From assembly GCF_003269035.1 (NCBI RefSeq), contig NZ_QLTK01000010.1, positions 124,001 to 188,000 of the forward strand: a stretch of DNA of 64,000 bases. The letters run 5' to 3'. Source of the stretch: Paraburkholderia bryophila (GTDB lineage: Bacteria > Pseudomonadota > Gammaproteobacteria > Burkholderiales > Burkholderiaceae). Below, piece after piece: positions 8,282 to 17,215 of the stretch. A program made the translations under genes and the position numbers. Below the pieces are notes generated by a model that did no database searches, was not told the origin of the DNA, and saw only the letters and a list, made by a program, of their open reading frames with translations. Position 1 is the first letter of the stretch. Every line of letters starts with the position of its first letter.

Positions 8282-8899
8282 TCAGGCGCTGACCGGTTTC
8301 TGCGTCCAGTAGAACGGCACGTCGCGGCAATACGACGGAATGGTCAGCACGTCTTTCACGGGCTCGAACATCAGCGCCTTTTCATAGGCGATCACGTCCA
8401 CATGCGGCATCTCGCCGACGAGGCCCAAATACCACGCGCGCATGATCGCGCCCACGGTTTTCGCGAGCGCCGGTTGCTCCGCCTGCAAGGCCTGCGTGAC
8501 CGTATCGGACGGCACGCCGCCATGGCCTTGCAGCCACGTGTTGAGCGCAGCGACGTTCTGGGCGAACTGGCTGTCGGATTTAACGAGTGCGTCGTAGTAA
8601 CGCTTGCTGAGGATCGGGTCGAAGCTGGCGTGGGCCGTGAGGCGCTGCGAGAGTGCGACGAAAGCGTCGAGGCCACCGCCTGCGGGCACATCGGCGAAGG
8701 CCGGAGCGATCCATGAGAGCGAGCGGCCGGCGCCGACAAACGCGAGCGCCACGGCGCTGGCGCAAGCGCCGAGCACCCACGCTCTGCGCGACGCGGAAAA
8801 TGACGCTGGAAACGATTTCGGCAACGAAGCAGACGACGACAACCCGGTTGAATGCGTCACTTCGTGGTGCGCATTATTTTTCTCAGGAACATCTGTCAT
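8282..8899 (-). CDS. Small (subunit 3-like) subunit of membrane FAD dehydrogenase, Tat-type signal
   Basis: A 205-residue protein. The N-terminal region carries SRRAWVLGACASAVALAF, a twin-arginine-like signal followed by a hydrophobic stretch and a possible AFA cleavage site near residue 69. The rest, including FDPILSKRYYDAL and VGAIMRAWYLGLVG, resembles the sorbitol/fructose/gluconate dehydrogenase small subunit family. That subunit chaperones and exports the GMC subunit. GGAG precedes the start. It is the first gene of the three-gene operon, 39 nt before the large subunit. Confidence 0.85.
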   Translation of the reverse strand: MTDVPEKNNAHHEVTHSTGLSSSASLPKSFPASFSASRRAWVLGACASAVALAFVGAGRSLSWIAPAFADVPAGGGLDAFVALSQRLTAHASFDPILSKRYYDALVKSDSQFAQNVAALNTWLQGHGGVPSDTVTQALQAEQPALAKTVGAIMRAWYLGLVGEMPHVDVIAYEKALMFEPVKDVLTIPSYCRDVPFYWTQKPVSA

Positions 8900-9164
8900 G
8901 GGGACTCCAGATGGTGAGTCGATCGTGAGTCATACGTACTCAACGGGCAACGCGGCGATACAGGGATGCCCTTTGCGCGCTACCTCGATGCTCTACCCCA
9001 AACCTGGTCTGGTGCCGCTTCAGCGGTCTTCGATGCAAAAAACCTCAGCCTGCCAATCGCCTTTCAACTGAAAGCGGCGCGCAAGGCCGCTGCGAAAGAC
9101 TATAGCCTGTGACTCGCCCATTCGACAAATGGTGCTCGAAGCGCGGGTAGAATCCGCGACATCG

Positions 9165-9848
9165 ATGCCCACGCTCCTACATTCCATGCTCACACAATTT
9201 CTCCCGCAGGTTCTTCGCAATCGGCCCCGCATGCTGATCGGTCTGGCCGTCGGCGTCGTCGCCGCGTTCGCATTGCCCGCCCACACGCGTCCCATGGTGC
9301 TGGGCCTCGCCGGCTGGGACGCCGCCGTCTGGACCTATCTGGTGCTGATCTGGGTACACATGGCGCTCGCCGACGAAGGCGACGTGCGCGAATACGCCCG
9401 CCGCGACGATGAAAACGCGGGCGTGGTGCTGGCCATCATCTGCGTGGCAACGGTTGCCAGCCTGGCCGCGATCGTGCTCGAGCTGGCCTCGGCGAAGGGT
9501 ACGGCGGGCGCGTCGACCGCCTGGCACTATGTGCTGACTGGCCTGACGATGGTTGGCGCATGGTTCATGATCCCGACCATCTTCACGTCGCACTATGCGC
9601 GGCTCTACTACGACACGGACGTCAAGGAAACGCCGCTGCTGTTTCCGGACCACCAGCTCGAACCGAACTATTGGGACTTCCTGTACTTCTCGTTCACCAT
9701 CGCCGTGGCTTCGCAAACCTCGGACGTCGTGTTGCGCTCGCGCACGATTCGCCGCGCGGCGCTCGCGCAGTCGATCCTGTCGTTCTACTTCAACGTCGCG
9801 GTGTTGGGCTTGTGCGTGAACATCGCAGCGGGCCTGGTTGGGTCGTAG
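9165..9848 (+). CDS. DUF1345 inner-membrane protein
   Basis: About 227 residues from the ATG of MPTLLHSM; an upstream ATG at 9129 is possible, but a TAGAAT -10-like box lies between the two. Five hydrophobic segments are visible (about 22-40, 48-70, 90-112, 128-148, 200-225 in this numbering). A conserved SHYARLYYDTDVKETPLLFPD loop and DFLYFSFTIAVASQTSDV are hallmarks of the DUF1345 family. Function is unknown in the family. It is divergent from the dehydrogenase operon and not obviously linked to it or to the glucan operon downstream. Confidence 0.8.
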   Translation: MPTLLHSMLTQFLPQVLRNRPRMLIGLAVGVVAAFALPAHTRPMVLGLAGWDAAVWTYLVLIWVHMALADEGDVREYARRDDENAGVVLAIICVATVASLAAIVLELASAKGTAGASTAWHYVLTGLTMVGAWFMIPTIFTSHYARLYYDTDVKETPLLFPDHQLEPNYWDFLYFSFTIAVASQTSDVVLRSRTIRRAALAQSILSFYFNVAVLGLCVNIAAGLVGS

Positions 9849-10307
9849 GCGCATTGCCGAGCCGGTTTTTTCGGGTGACCGTGCGACCCGCACGGCTCGT
9901 CCGACGCCCCGTGTAAAACCCGGGCGACGCCGCCTGATTTACACGCGGGCCGCAGCATTACCAGGCTTGACCAGGCCTCGGCCCACCGCTCTCCCATCTT
10001 CCAGCGTTCCCCGCATCCTCCTGCGGGCCGCACGCTCGCCCCCCTCCTCGCGTCTTTCCGGACCATACTGGCACACCGATTGCTGCGTCTTGCGAACAGT
10101 TCCGGCCAGTCCGGCGTCACCGTGCGTGGCGTCAAAGCACCCCCTCACTGGCCAGCGGCGTGACGATCTTTGCACTACATTGACCAGTACGCGCCTTCGC
10201 TCGACGCAATCGCGCGGTAGCGGTATCCGGCTCTGGAAGCCCAATGAGCGCTGTGATCGCATGCCAATTGCATCCACACCGCAGCAGGACGAATCTGGAA
10301 ACGACCG
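9849..10307. other. 459-nt non-coding leader of the trehalose/glucan operon
   Basis: No convincing ORF. CGTGTAAA (9910-9917) and TTTACACG (9938-9945) form an 8-bp inverted repeat 20 nt apart. A long pyrimidine-rich tract follows (about 9985-10070). I could not identify a good -35/-10 pair, so the promoter of the operon is unassigned; an alternative sigma factor is possible given the stress role of trehalose. Confidence 0.4.
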
Positions 10308-13300
10308 ATGGAATCTCCAAACGGGTACGCGCCACGGATTTACTTTTTTCATTCACTTCTGGTTGGACCGCTCGCCGCGTGGCCCGCGCAGTTCGCGCAT
10401 GCCGCCGCGCTGGGCTTCGATCATGCGTTGATCGGTAGCCTCTTCGAGCCGGGGCAGGCAGGCCACGGGCAGGTGGTCGGCAATCACGGCAGACTGCATC
10501 CGGTTTTCGAGGCGCAAGGGTCCGCGGTCGAGTCGATTCGCACGCTCGCGGCCGAGGCCCGTCGGCATGGCGTGACCTTGCTGGCCGATCTGGTGATCGA
10601 CCGGATGGCCGCCGACGGCGCGCTTTACGCCGACCATGCCGACTGGTTCCTTCCGCTCGAGTCGGAGGAAGCGCGGCTCGATCCGCGCCATGTGCATCGC
10701 GAGGACAACGTCGCGTATGCGAATTTCAGCGACGCCGGCAGCAGCGCCGCGCTAACGCTCTGGTGGACGCAGCAACTGCTGTCGCTCGCCGAGGCCGGTG
10801 TGGGCGGCTTCCGTTTCGACTCCCCGCATCGCGTGCCGGCTGCCGTATGGCGGCAACTCGGCGAAGCGGTGCGCGCCAGGTATCCGGACGTACGCTTTCT
10901 TGCCGCGACGCCCGGTCTGTCACGCGGCGACCTGCCCGCGCTGGAAGGCGCGGGTTTCGACAGCGTGTTCACGTCGGTGCGCTGGTGGGACTTCCGTTCA
11001 AGCTGGATGGTCGAGGAGCACGCCGCGCTCGCGCGCCTCGGCGCGCCGATCGCCTTCCCCGAAGCGCCCTACGGCACCCGCCTCGCCGCCGACCTGAGCG
11101 ACGCGCACGACGCCGCCATCGTCGAGCGGGCCTACCGGCGCGCGTTGTTCGCGTCGGCGTCGACCGGTACCGGCTGGATGATGCCGATGGGTTTCGAATA
11201 CGGCATCGCCGAGCCGATGTCGCAGACGCGCGGCGACGCCGCGCAATTCGCGCTCGCGGCTCAGGCCAGGCAGTTCGATCTCTCCGAGCGCATCGCGCAT
11301 GTGAATGGCGTTGCACGCAATACGGCAACGCTGCACGCCAACGGTGAATTGCGCCCGTTAAGCGGGCCGGGCGCACCCGCCGCCGTGCTACTACGCGCCG
11401 ATCGGCCCGATCTGCGCGACGCCAGCGAGGCGATCCTGATCGCCATCAATCCTGAACTCGGCGCGCCGGTGCGGGTCGACCCCGCGCGCTTTTTAGCCGG
11501 CGTGCCCGGCAACTTCACCCGCTTCGTGCCGCTCGACGCGCCCGGCCACATCGCACCTGTCACGCTAACGCCGTTCACGCTCGCCCCCGGTGCGGTCCGC
11601 CTGTTTCGCGCGGTGACGGAGAAACCGATCCGCCTCGCGCCGCCGATCGACAAATCCAGCAGTAAACGCAGCGGCCGCAAGACCGTGATCGAAGCGCTCA
11701 GCGCACCGCGCGTTGCGATAGAGAACGTGACGCCTTCCGTCGACCATGGCCGGTTCCCGGCCAAGCGCAGCGTCGGCGAACGCGCCGAGATCAGCGCCGC
11801 GATCTTCGCCGAAGGTCACGACAAGATCGCCGCCGCCGTGCTCTGGCGCGCCGCCGACGAAACCGCGTGGCACGAAGTCGCCATGGCCCCCGCGCAGCCC
11901 GCCGGCCTCGACATCTGGACAGCGCGGATTCCGCTCGAACGGTTGGGTCGCCACGAATTCACGGTGATTGCCTGGCGCGACGACTTCGCGTCGCTGGTCG
12001 AGCATATCCAGAAGAAACTGAAGGCGGGTCAAACCGTCGAACTGGAACTGGACGAAGCCGCGCATCTGTTCGCGCTGGTGCTCGCCGAAGTCGAAACCGT
12101 GGAAGGCGCGATTACCGATCCGCTCGAACACATCGTCAAGGTCTTCGCAAAGTCCGACGCCGACACCAAGCTCGCCTTGCTGCTCGCGCCGACCACCGCG
12201 AAGGCGATGAGCGCCGCGCGCCACCGGCCGTTCCTGAGCCGCGATCCGGTCATCTACAAGATCGACGCCGACCGTACCGCCGCGCGCTTCGCGAGCTGGT
12301 ACGAGATCTTTCCGCGCTCCATGAGCGACGACGAATCGCGCCACGGCACCTTTGCCGACGTCACGACGAAACTGCCGCGCATTCGCGACATGGGTTTCGA
12401 CGTGCTGTACTTCCCGCCGATTCACCCGATCGGCGTGGCGAATCGCAAGGGCCGCAACAACACGCTCAATGCACAACCGGGTGATGTAGGCAGCCCGTAT
12501 GCGATCGGCGGCGTGGAGGGCGGCCACACCGCCGTGCATCCGCAACTCGGCACGCTCGACGACTTCAAGGCGATGCTCGCCGCCGCGCACGCGCACGGCC
12601 TCGAAATCGCGCTCGACTTCGCCGTGCAGTGCTCACCGGATCACCCGTGGTTGAAGGAGCATCCCACCTGGTTCGCATGGCGTCCCGACGGCACACTGCG
12701 TTACGCGGAGAATCCGCCGAAGAAGTATCAGGACATCGTCAATCCCGACTTCTATGCGCACGACGCCAAGCCCGATCTCTGGCTCGCGTTGCGCGACGTG
12801 TTCCTGTTCTGGATCGACGCGGGCGTGCATATTTTCCGTATCGACAATCCGCACACCAAACCGCTGCCGTTCTGGGAATGGGTGATCGGCGATATCCGCG
12901 CGCGCTTTCCCGACACGATCTTTCTCGCCGAAGCGTTCACACGTCCGCGCATGATGAACCGGCTCGGCAAGATCGGTTTTTCGCAGTCGTACACGTATTT
13001 CACGTGGCGCGAGTCGAAGCGCGATTTCATCGAGTACATGAACGAACTCACGCGAACCGACGCGCGCGATTTCTACCGGCCGAACTTTTTTGTCAATACG
13101 CCGGATATCAACCCACGGCATTTGCAGTCGCAAGGCCGCACGGGCTTTCTGATTCGCGCGGCGTTGGCCGCGACGCTGGCCGGTTTGTGGGGCGTGTACA
13201 GCGGCTTCGAGTTGTGCGAGGCCGCCGCCTTGCCGAACAGCGAGGAATATCTCGACTCAGAGAAGTACCAGTTGCGCGCCTGGGACTGGAACCGGCCCGG

Positions 13301-13760
13301 CAACATCGTCGGCGAGATCAGTGCGCTGAACCGGATTCGCCGCGCGAACCCGGCGCTGCAAACGCATCTCGGCCTCACGTTCCTCACCGCTCACAACGAC
13401 AACATTCTGTTCTTCGAGAAAGCCACCGAGGCGCGCGACAACGTGATCGTCGTCGCGATCAATCTCGATCCGTTCAACGAACAGGGCGCGGACGTCGAGC
13501 TGTCGTGGGAGACGTTCCAGCACTGGCATCTGCACGACCACGGCGCGCTTGAAGTCACCGATCAGATGACCGGCGCGCGCTTCGAATGGCACGGCCGCCG
13601 GCAGCACGTTCAGCTCGGCTCCGGTCAGCCGTTCTCGATCTGGCGGATCGCGCCGCTCGGCGGCCTGCCCGCCGAACGCCCCGATGAAGCCGACAGCGAC
13701 TCCGACAGCGCCCATCACGCAGACGCTGGCAATCCAACCCAAACGGAAGGTGCGATATGA
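10308..13760 (+). CDS. glgE: GlgE: alpha-1,4-glucan:maltose-1-phosphate maltosyltransferase with N-terminal pseudo-catalytic domain
   Basis: A 1150-residue protein against about 660-700 for ordinary GlgE. Residues about 465-1150 are a complete GlgE: a DUF3416 beta domain (about 468-640), then the GH13_3 barrel with YFPPIHPIG, nucleophile D846 in FRIDNPH, acid E875 in FLAEAF and D933 in NTPDI. It extends alpha-glucan by two glucoses from maltose-1-phosphate. Residues about 8-435 look like a second GH13 barrel plus C-domain: FRFDSPHR (D171) and FLAATPG align with the real motifs at a constant offset of 675, but the acid Glu is A200. This half is therefore probably inactive and may bind glucan or hold the fold. 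GGAAACG precedes the ATG; the stop overlaps the treS start (ATGA). Confidence 0.9.
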   Translation: MESPNGYAPRIYFFHSLLVGPLAAWPAQFAHAAALGFDHALIGSLFEPGQAGHGQVVGNHGRLHPVFEAQGSAVESIRTLAAEARRHGVTLLADLVIDRMAADGALYADHADWFLPLESEEARLDPRHVHREDNVAYANFSDAGSSAALTLWWTQQLLSLAEAGVGGFRFDSPHRVPAAVWRQLGEAVRARYPDVRFLAATPGLSRGDLPALEGAGFDSVFTSVRWWDFRSSWMVEEHAALARLGAPIAFPEAPYGTRLAADLSDAHDAAIVERAYRRALFASASTGTGWMMPMGFEYGIAEPMSQTRGDAAQFALAAQARQFDLSERIAHVNGVARNTATLHANGELRPLSGPGAPAAVLLRADRPDLRDASEAILIAINPELGAPVRVDPARFLAGVPGNFTRFVPLDAPGHIAPVTLTPFTLAPGAVRLFRAVTEKPIRLAPPIDKSSSKRSGRKTVIEALSAPRVAIENVTPSVDHGRFPAKRSVGERAEISAAIFAEGHDKIAAAVLWRAADETAWHEVAMAPAQPAGLDIWTARIPLERLGRHEFTVIAWRDDFASLVEHIQKKLKAGQTVELELDEAAHLFALVLAEVETVEGAITDPLEHIVKVFAKSDADTKLALLLAPTTAKAMSAARHRPFLSRDPVIYKIDADRTAARFASWYEIFPRSMSDDESRHGTFADVTTKLPRIRDMGFDVLYFPPIHPIGVANRKGRNNTLNAQPGDVGSPYAIGGVEGGHTAVHPQLGTLDDFKAMLAAAHAHGLEIALDFAVQCSPDHPWLKEHPTWFAWRPDGTLRYAENPPKKYQDIVNPDFYAHDAKPDLWLALRDVFLFWIDAGVHIFRIDNPHTKPLPFWEWVIGDIRARFPDTIFLAEAFTRPRMMNRLGKIGFSQSYTYFTWRESKRDFIEYMNELTRTDARDFYRPNFFVNTPDINPRHLQSQGRTGFLIRAALAATLAGLWGVYSGFELCEAAALPNSEEYLDSEKYQLRAWDWNRPGNIVGEISALNRIRRANPALQTHLGLTFLTAHNDNILFFEKATEARDNVIVVAINLDPFNEQGADVELSWETFQHWHLHDHGALEVTDQMTGARFEWHGRRQHVQLGSGQPFSIWRIAPLGGLPAERPDEADSDSDSAHHADAGNPTQTEGAI

Positions 13761-16700
13761 AGCGTGACGATCCAGCCCAAGCCACATCGCAAGCTCACGG
13801 CAACGCCGGCAACGCGGCGAAAGCCCGTTCGCAGCGGCGCGGCAAACCCGCCGCGTTGAGCGACGATCCGCTCTGGTACAAAGACGCGATCATCTATCAG
13901 GTGCATATCAAGTCGTTCTTCGACGCGAACAACGACGGCGTGGGCGATTTCCCCGGCCTGATCGCCAAGCTCGACTACATCGCCGAGCTCGGCGTGAACG
14001 CGATCTGGTTGCTGCCGTTCTATCCGTCGCCACGGCGCGACGACGGCTACGACATTGCCGATTACCGCAATGTGCATCCGGACTACGGCCAGCTCTCCGA
14101 CGTGAAGCGCTTCATTCAGGAAGCGCACGCGCGCGGCATTCGCGTGATTACCGAACTGGTGATCAACCACACGTCGGACCAGCACCCCTGGTTTCAGCGC
14201 GCGCGCCGCGCGAAGCCGGGTTCGAATCATCGCAACTACTACGTGTGGTCCGATACCGATCAGAAGTATCAGGAAACGCGGATCATCTTTATCGATTCGG
14301 AACCGTCCAACTGGACGCATGATCCGGTGGCGGGTGCGTATTACTGGCACCGTTTCTACTCGCACCAGCCGGATCTGAACTTCGACAATCCCGCCGTGCT
14401 GAAAGAGGTGTTGCAGGTCATGCGCTTCTGGCTCGATATGGGAATCGACGGGCTGCGGCTCGACGCGGTGCCGTATCTGGTCGAACGCGAAGGCACCAAC
14501 AACGAAAACCTGCCGGAAACGCACGCGATCCTGAAGAAGATCCGCGCCACCATCGACGCCGAGTATCCGAACCGGATGCTGCTCGCCGAAGCGAACCAGT
14601 GGCCGGAAGACGTCAAGGAATATTTCGGCGACGAAGACGAATGCCACATGGCGTTCCACTTCCCGCTGATGCCGCGCATCTACATGTCGATCGCGAGCGA
14701 AGACCGCTTCCCGATCACCGACATCATGCGGCAAACGCCGGACCTCGCTGAAACGAACCAGTGGGCGATTTTCCTGCGCAATCACGACGAACTCACGCTC
14801 GAAATGGTCACGGACTCCGAGCGCGATTACTTGTGGAACACCTACGCGAGCGACCGCCGCGCGCGGCTGAACCTCGGTATTCGCCGCCGCCTCGCGCCGC
14901 TGATGGAGCGCGACCGCCGTCGTATCGAGTTGATCAATTCGCTGCTGCTCTCCATGCCAGGCACGCCCGTGATCTATTACGGCGACGAACTCGGCATGGG
15001 CGACAACATCCACCTCGGCGACCGCGATGGCGTGCGCACGCCGATGCAGTGGTCGTCGGATCGCAACGGCGGTTTCTCTCGCGCCGATCCCGAGCAACTG
15101 GTGCTGCCGCCGGTCATGGGTTCGTTGTACGGTTTCGACGCGGTCAATGTGGAAGCGCAAAGCCGCGACCCGCATTCGCTGCTGAACTGGACGCGCCGCA
15201 TGCTCGCCACGCGGCGCGCGAAGCAAACCTTCGGGCGCGGCACGATCCGTTTTCTGAAGCCGGAGAATCGCAAGATTCTCGCGTATCTGCGCGAAACGCC
15301 AGGCGAACCGCCGATCTTGTGCGTGGCGAATCTGTCGCGCGCGCCGCAAGCGGTAGAGCTCGATCTGTCCGAGTTCAACGGCTCCGTGCCGATCGAAATG
15401 ACCGCCGATTCGGTGTTCCCGGCGATTGGCCAACTCACCTATCTGCTGACGTTCCCGCCGTACGGGTTCCTGTGGTTCATGCTATGCCCGGGTGGTCAGC
15501 GCCCGACCTGGGCGCAAGCGCATTCGGAGCCGCTGCCGGAGTTCGTCACGATCGTGATCCGCGAAGGCCAGGCCGGCCCGACACCGGAAAACGTCCGCCT
15601 GCTCGAATCCGAAGTGCTGCCGTCGTGGCTGAGCCGGCGCCGCTGGTTTGCGTCGAAAGATCAGAAGATGCATGCGGTGCGGCTTGCCGCATTGACGACG
15701 ATTCCGAACGGCGGCTTCGCGTTCACCGAAATCGAAGCGGACGTAGGCGATCACACCGAACGCTACGTGGTGCCGATCGCGATCACCTGGGGCGGCGAAA
15801 CCACCTCGCCCCTGTTCATGCAATTGGCGTTGGCGCGCGTGCGGCGCGGCCGCAACGTCGGGCATCTGACCGACGCGTTCTCGTTGCCGATCTTCGCGCA
15901 TGGCGTGATGCGCAAGCTACGGGAACGCGCGGTCGTGCCGACCGTGCAGAAGAGCGAAATCAGGTTCCTGCCGACCGAGCGTTTCGACGAGCTGTCCGGG
16001 CTCGGCGAGCGGCCGGACATTCGCTGGCTCGCGGCCGAACAGAGCAACAGTTCGCTCATCATCGCCGACGCCGTGGTGCTGAAGCTGGTGCGCAGGCTGG
16101 TCAGCGGCATTCATCCGGAAGCGGAAATCAGCCGCTATCTGACCCAGCTCGGTTACGCGAACACCGCGCCGCTGTATGGTGAAGTGGTGCGTGTCGATCC
16201 TGAGGGCGTGCCGCATACGCTGGCGATCCTGCAGGGCTTTATCGACAATCAAGGCGACGCGTGGAACTGGTCGCTCGACTTCCTGCGCCGTTCGGTCGAC
16301 GAACTCGCGATCGCCGTGGATACCGACGCGCAGTCCACGCCGGACCGCGGCAACGAAATCAATCTGATGGAAGGCTATAGCGCGTTGGCGGGCATTATCG
16401 GCAGGCGCCTCGGGGAGTTGCATGTCGCGCTCGCCTCACCGACCGACGACCCTGCCTTCTCGCCCGAACCGGCAAGCGCCGAACAGGTGAAGGCCTGGGT
16501 CGACGGCACGCAGACCATGCTCGCCGGCGCGCTCGACCTGCTCGCGCCGCGCATCGAGCAGATGAGCGACCCGGAAACCCGCGCACTGGCCCAAAGCCTG
16601 ATCGACCGTCGTGCGGCGCTCGTCGAGGTGGTCGGCAAACTGGTGTCGGCCGACACGGGCGCGCTGCGCACCCGCATTCATGGCGACTTCCATTTGGGCC

Positions 16701-17215
16701 AGGTGCTGGTCGCACAGGGCGACGCGTTTCTGATCGACTTCGAAGGCGAGCCGGCGCGTTCGCTCGAAGAGCGTCGGCAGAAGTCGAGCCCGTTGCGCGA
16801 CGTGGCCGGCTTGATGCGTTCGTTGTCGTATGCGAGTGCGGCCGCGCAGTCCACGATGGAAAGCGCGCCGCAACAAACCGCCGACCGCAAGCTGGCGCTG
16901 TTCGACCGTTTCCGCGCGCATGCCACCGACACGTTCCTGACGGCCTATCGTGCCGCTGCGGCAGACGCCGCGACACCGCTGGTCGCGCCCGAAGCCGAGC
17001 AAGCGCTGCTCGACCTGTTCCTGATCGAAAAGGCCGCCTACGAGATTCGCTACGAAGCGGCCAACCGTCCGACGTGGCTCGGTCTGCCGGTGCGCGGCCT
17101 CGCCGCGCTCGCCAATCGTCTGCTCGGCGATACTGGCGCTTCGCCGCAAGATTCCTCAACCCAGGCGCCTGGCGCCGCCACACCGCCTAACCCGGCCGAG
17201 GGCGACTATGAGTGA
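13757..17215 (+). CDS. treS: TreS-Pep2 fusion: trehalose synthase / maltokinase
   Basis: An 1152-residue two-domain protein. Residues about 35-580 are GH13_16 trehalose synthase: YQVHIKSFFD, nucleophile D236 in GLRLDAVP, acid E278 in LLAEAN, D344 in RNHDE. It interconverts maltose and trehalose. Residues about 590-1140 are maltokinase with an aminoglycoside-phosphotransferase-like fold: HGDFHLGQVL (about 975) is the catalytic loop and LIDFEGEP the DFG-like metal site. The kinase uses ATP to make maltose-1-phosphate, the GlgE substrate, so trehalose is channelled to glucan. TreS-Pep2 fusion is common in Gram-negatives. It starts 4 nt inside glgE and ends 8 nt inside glgB. Confidence 0.95.
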   Translation: MKRDDPAQATSQAHGNAGNAAKARSQRRGKPAALSDDPLWYKDAIIYQVHIKSFFDANNDGVGDFPGLIAKLDYIAELGVNAIWLLPFYPSPRRDDGYDIADYRNVHPDYGQLSDVKRFIQEAHARGIRVITELVINHTSDQHPWFQRARRAKPGSNHRNYYVWSDTDQKYQETRIIFIDSEPSNWTHDPVAGAYYWHRFYSHQPDLNFDNPAVLKEVLQVMRFWLDMGIDGLRLDAVPYLVEREGTNNENLPETHAILKKIRATIDAEYPNRMLLAEANQWPEDVKEYFGDEDECHMAFHFPLMPRIYMSIASEDRFPITDIMRQTPDLAETNQWAIFLRNHDELTLEMVTDSERDYLWNTYASDRRARLNLGIRRRLAPLMERDRRRIELINSLLLSMPGTPVIYYGDELGMGDNIHLGDRDGVRTPMQWSSDRNGGFSRADPEQLVLPPVMGSLYGFDAVNVEAQSRDPHSLLNWTRRMLATRRAKQTFGRGTIRFLKPENRKILAYLRETPGEPPILCVANLSRAPQAVELDLSEFNGSVPIEMTADSVFPAIGQLTYLLTFPPYGFLWFMLCPGGQRPTWAQAHSEPLPEFVTIVIREGQAGPTPENVRLLESEVLPSWLSRRRWFASKDQKMHAVRLAALTTIPNGGFAFTEIEADVGDHTERYVVPIAITWGGETTSPLFMQLALARVRRGRNVGHLTDAFSLPIFAHGVMRKLRERAVVPTVQKSEIRFLPTERFDELSGLGERPDIRWLAAEQSNSSLIIADAVVLKLVRRLVSGIHPEAEISRYLTQLGYANTAPLYGEVVRVDPEGVPHTLAILQGFIDNQGDAWNWSLDFLRRSVDELAIAVDTDAQSTPDRGNEINLMEGYSALAGIIGRRLGELHVALASPTDDPAFSPEPASAEQVKAWVDGTQTMLAGALDLLAPRIEQMSDPETRALAQSLIDRRAALVEVVGKLVSADTGALRTRIHGDFHLGQVLVAQGDAFLIDFEGEPARSLEERRQKSSPLRDVAGLMRSLSYASAAAQSTMESAPQQTADRKLALFDRFRAHATDTFLTAYRAAAADAATPLVAPEAEQALLDLFLIEKAAYEIRYEAANRPTWLGLPVRGLAALANRLLGDTGASPQDSSTQAPGAATPPNPAEGDYE

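Noticed and set aside
11565..12596. 343-codon minus-strand frame inside glgE
   Set aside because: Shadow frame; low-complexity Arg/Val/Gly composition without family resemblance.
13715..15433. 572-codon minus-strand frame antisense to treS
   Set aside because: Composition (Arg, His, Val, Glu) is that of a mirrored GC3-biased gene; treS motifs on the other strand are complete.
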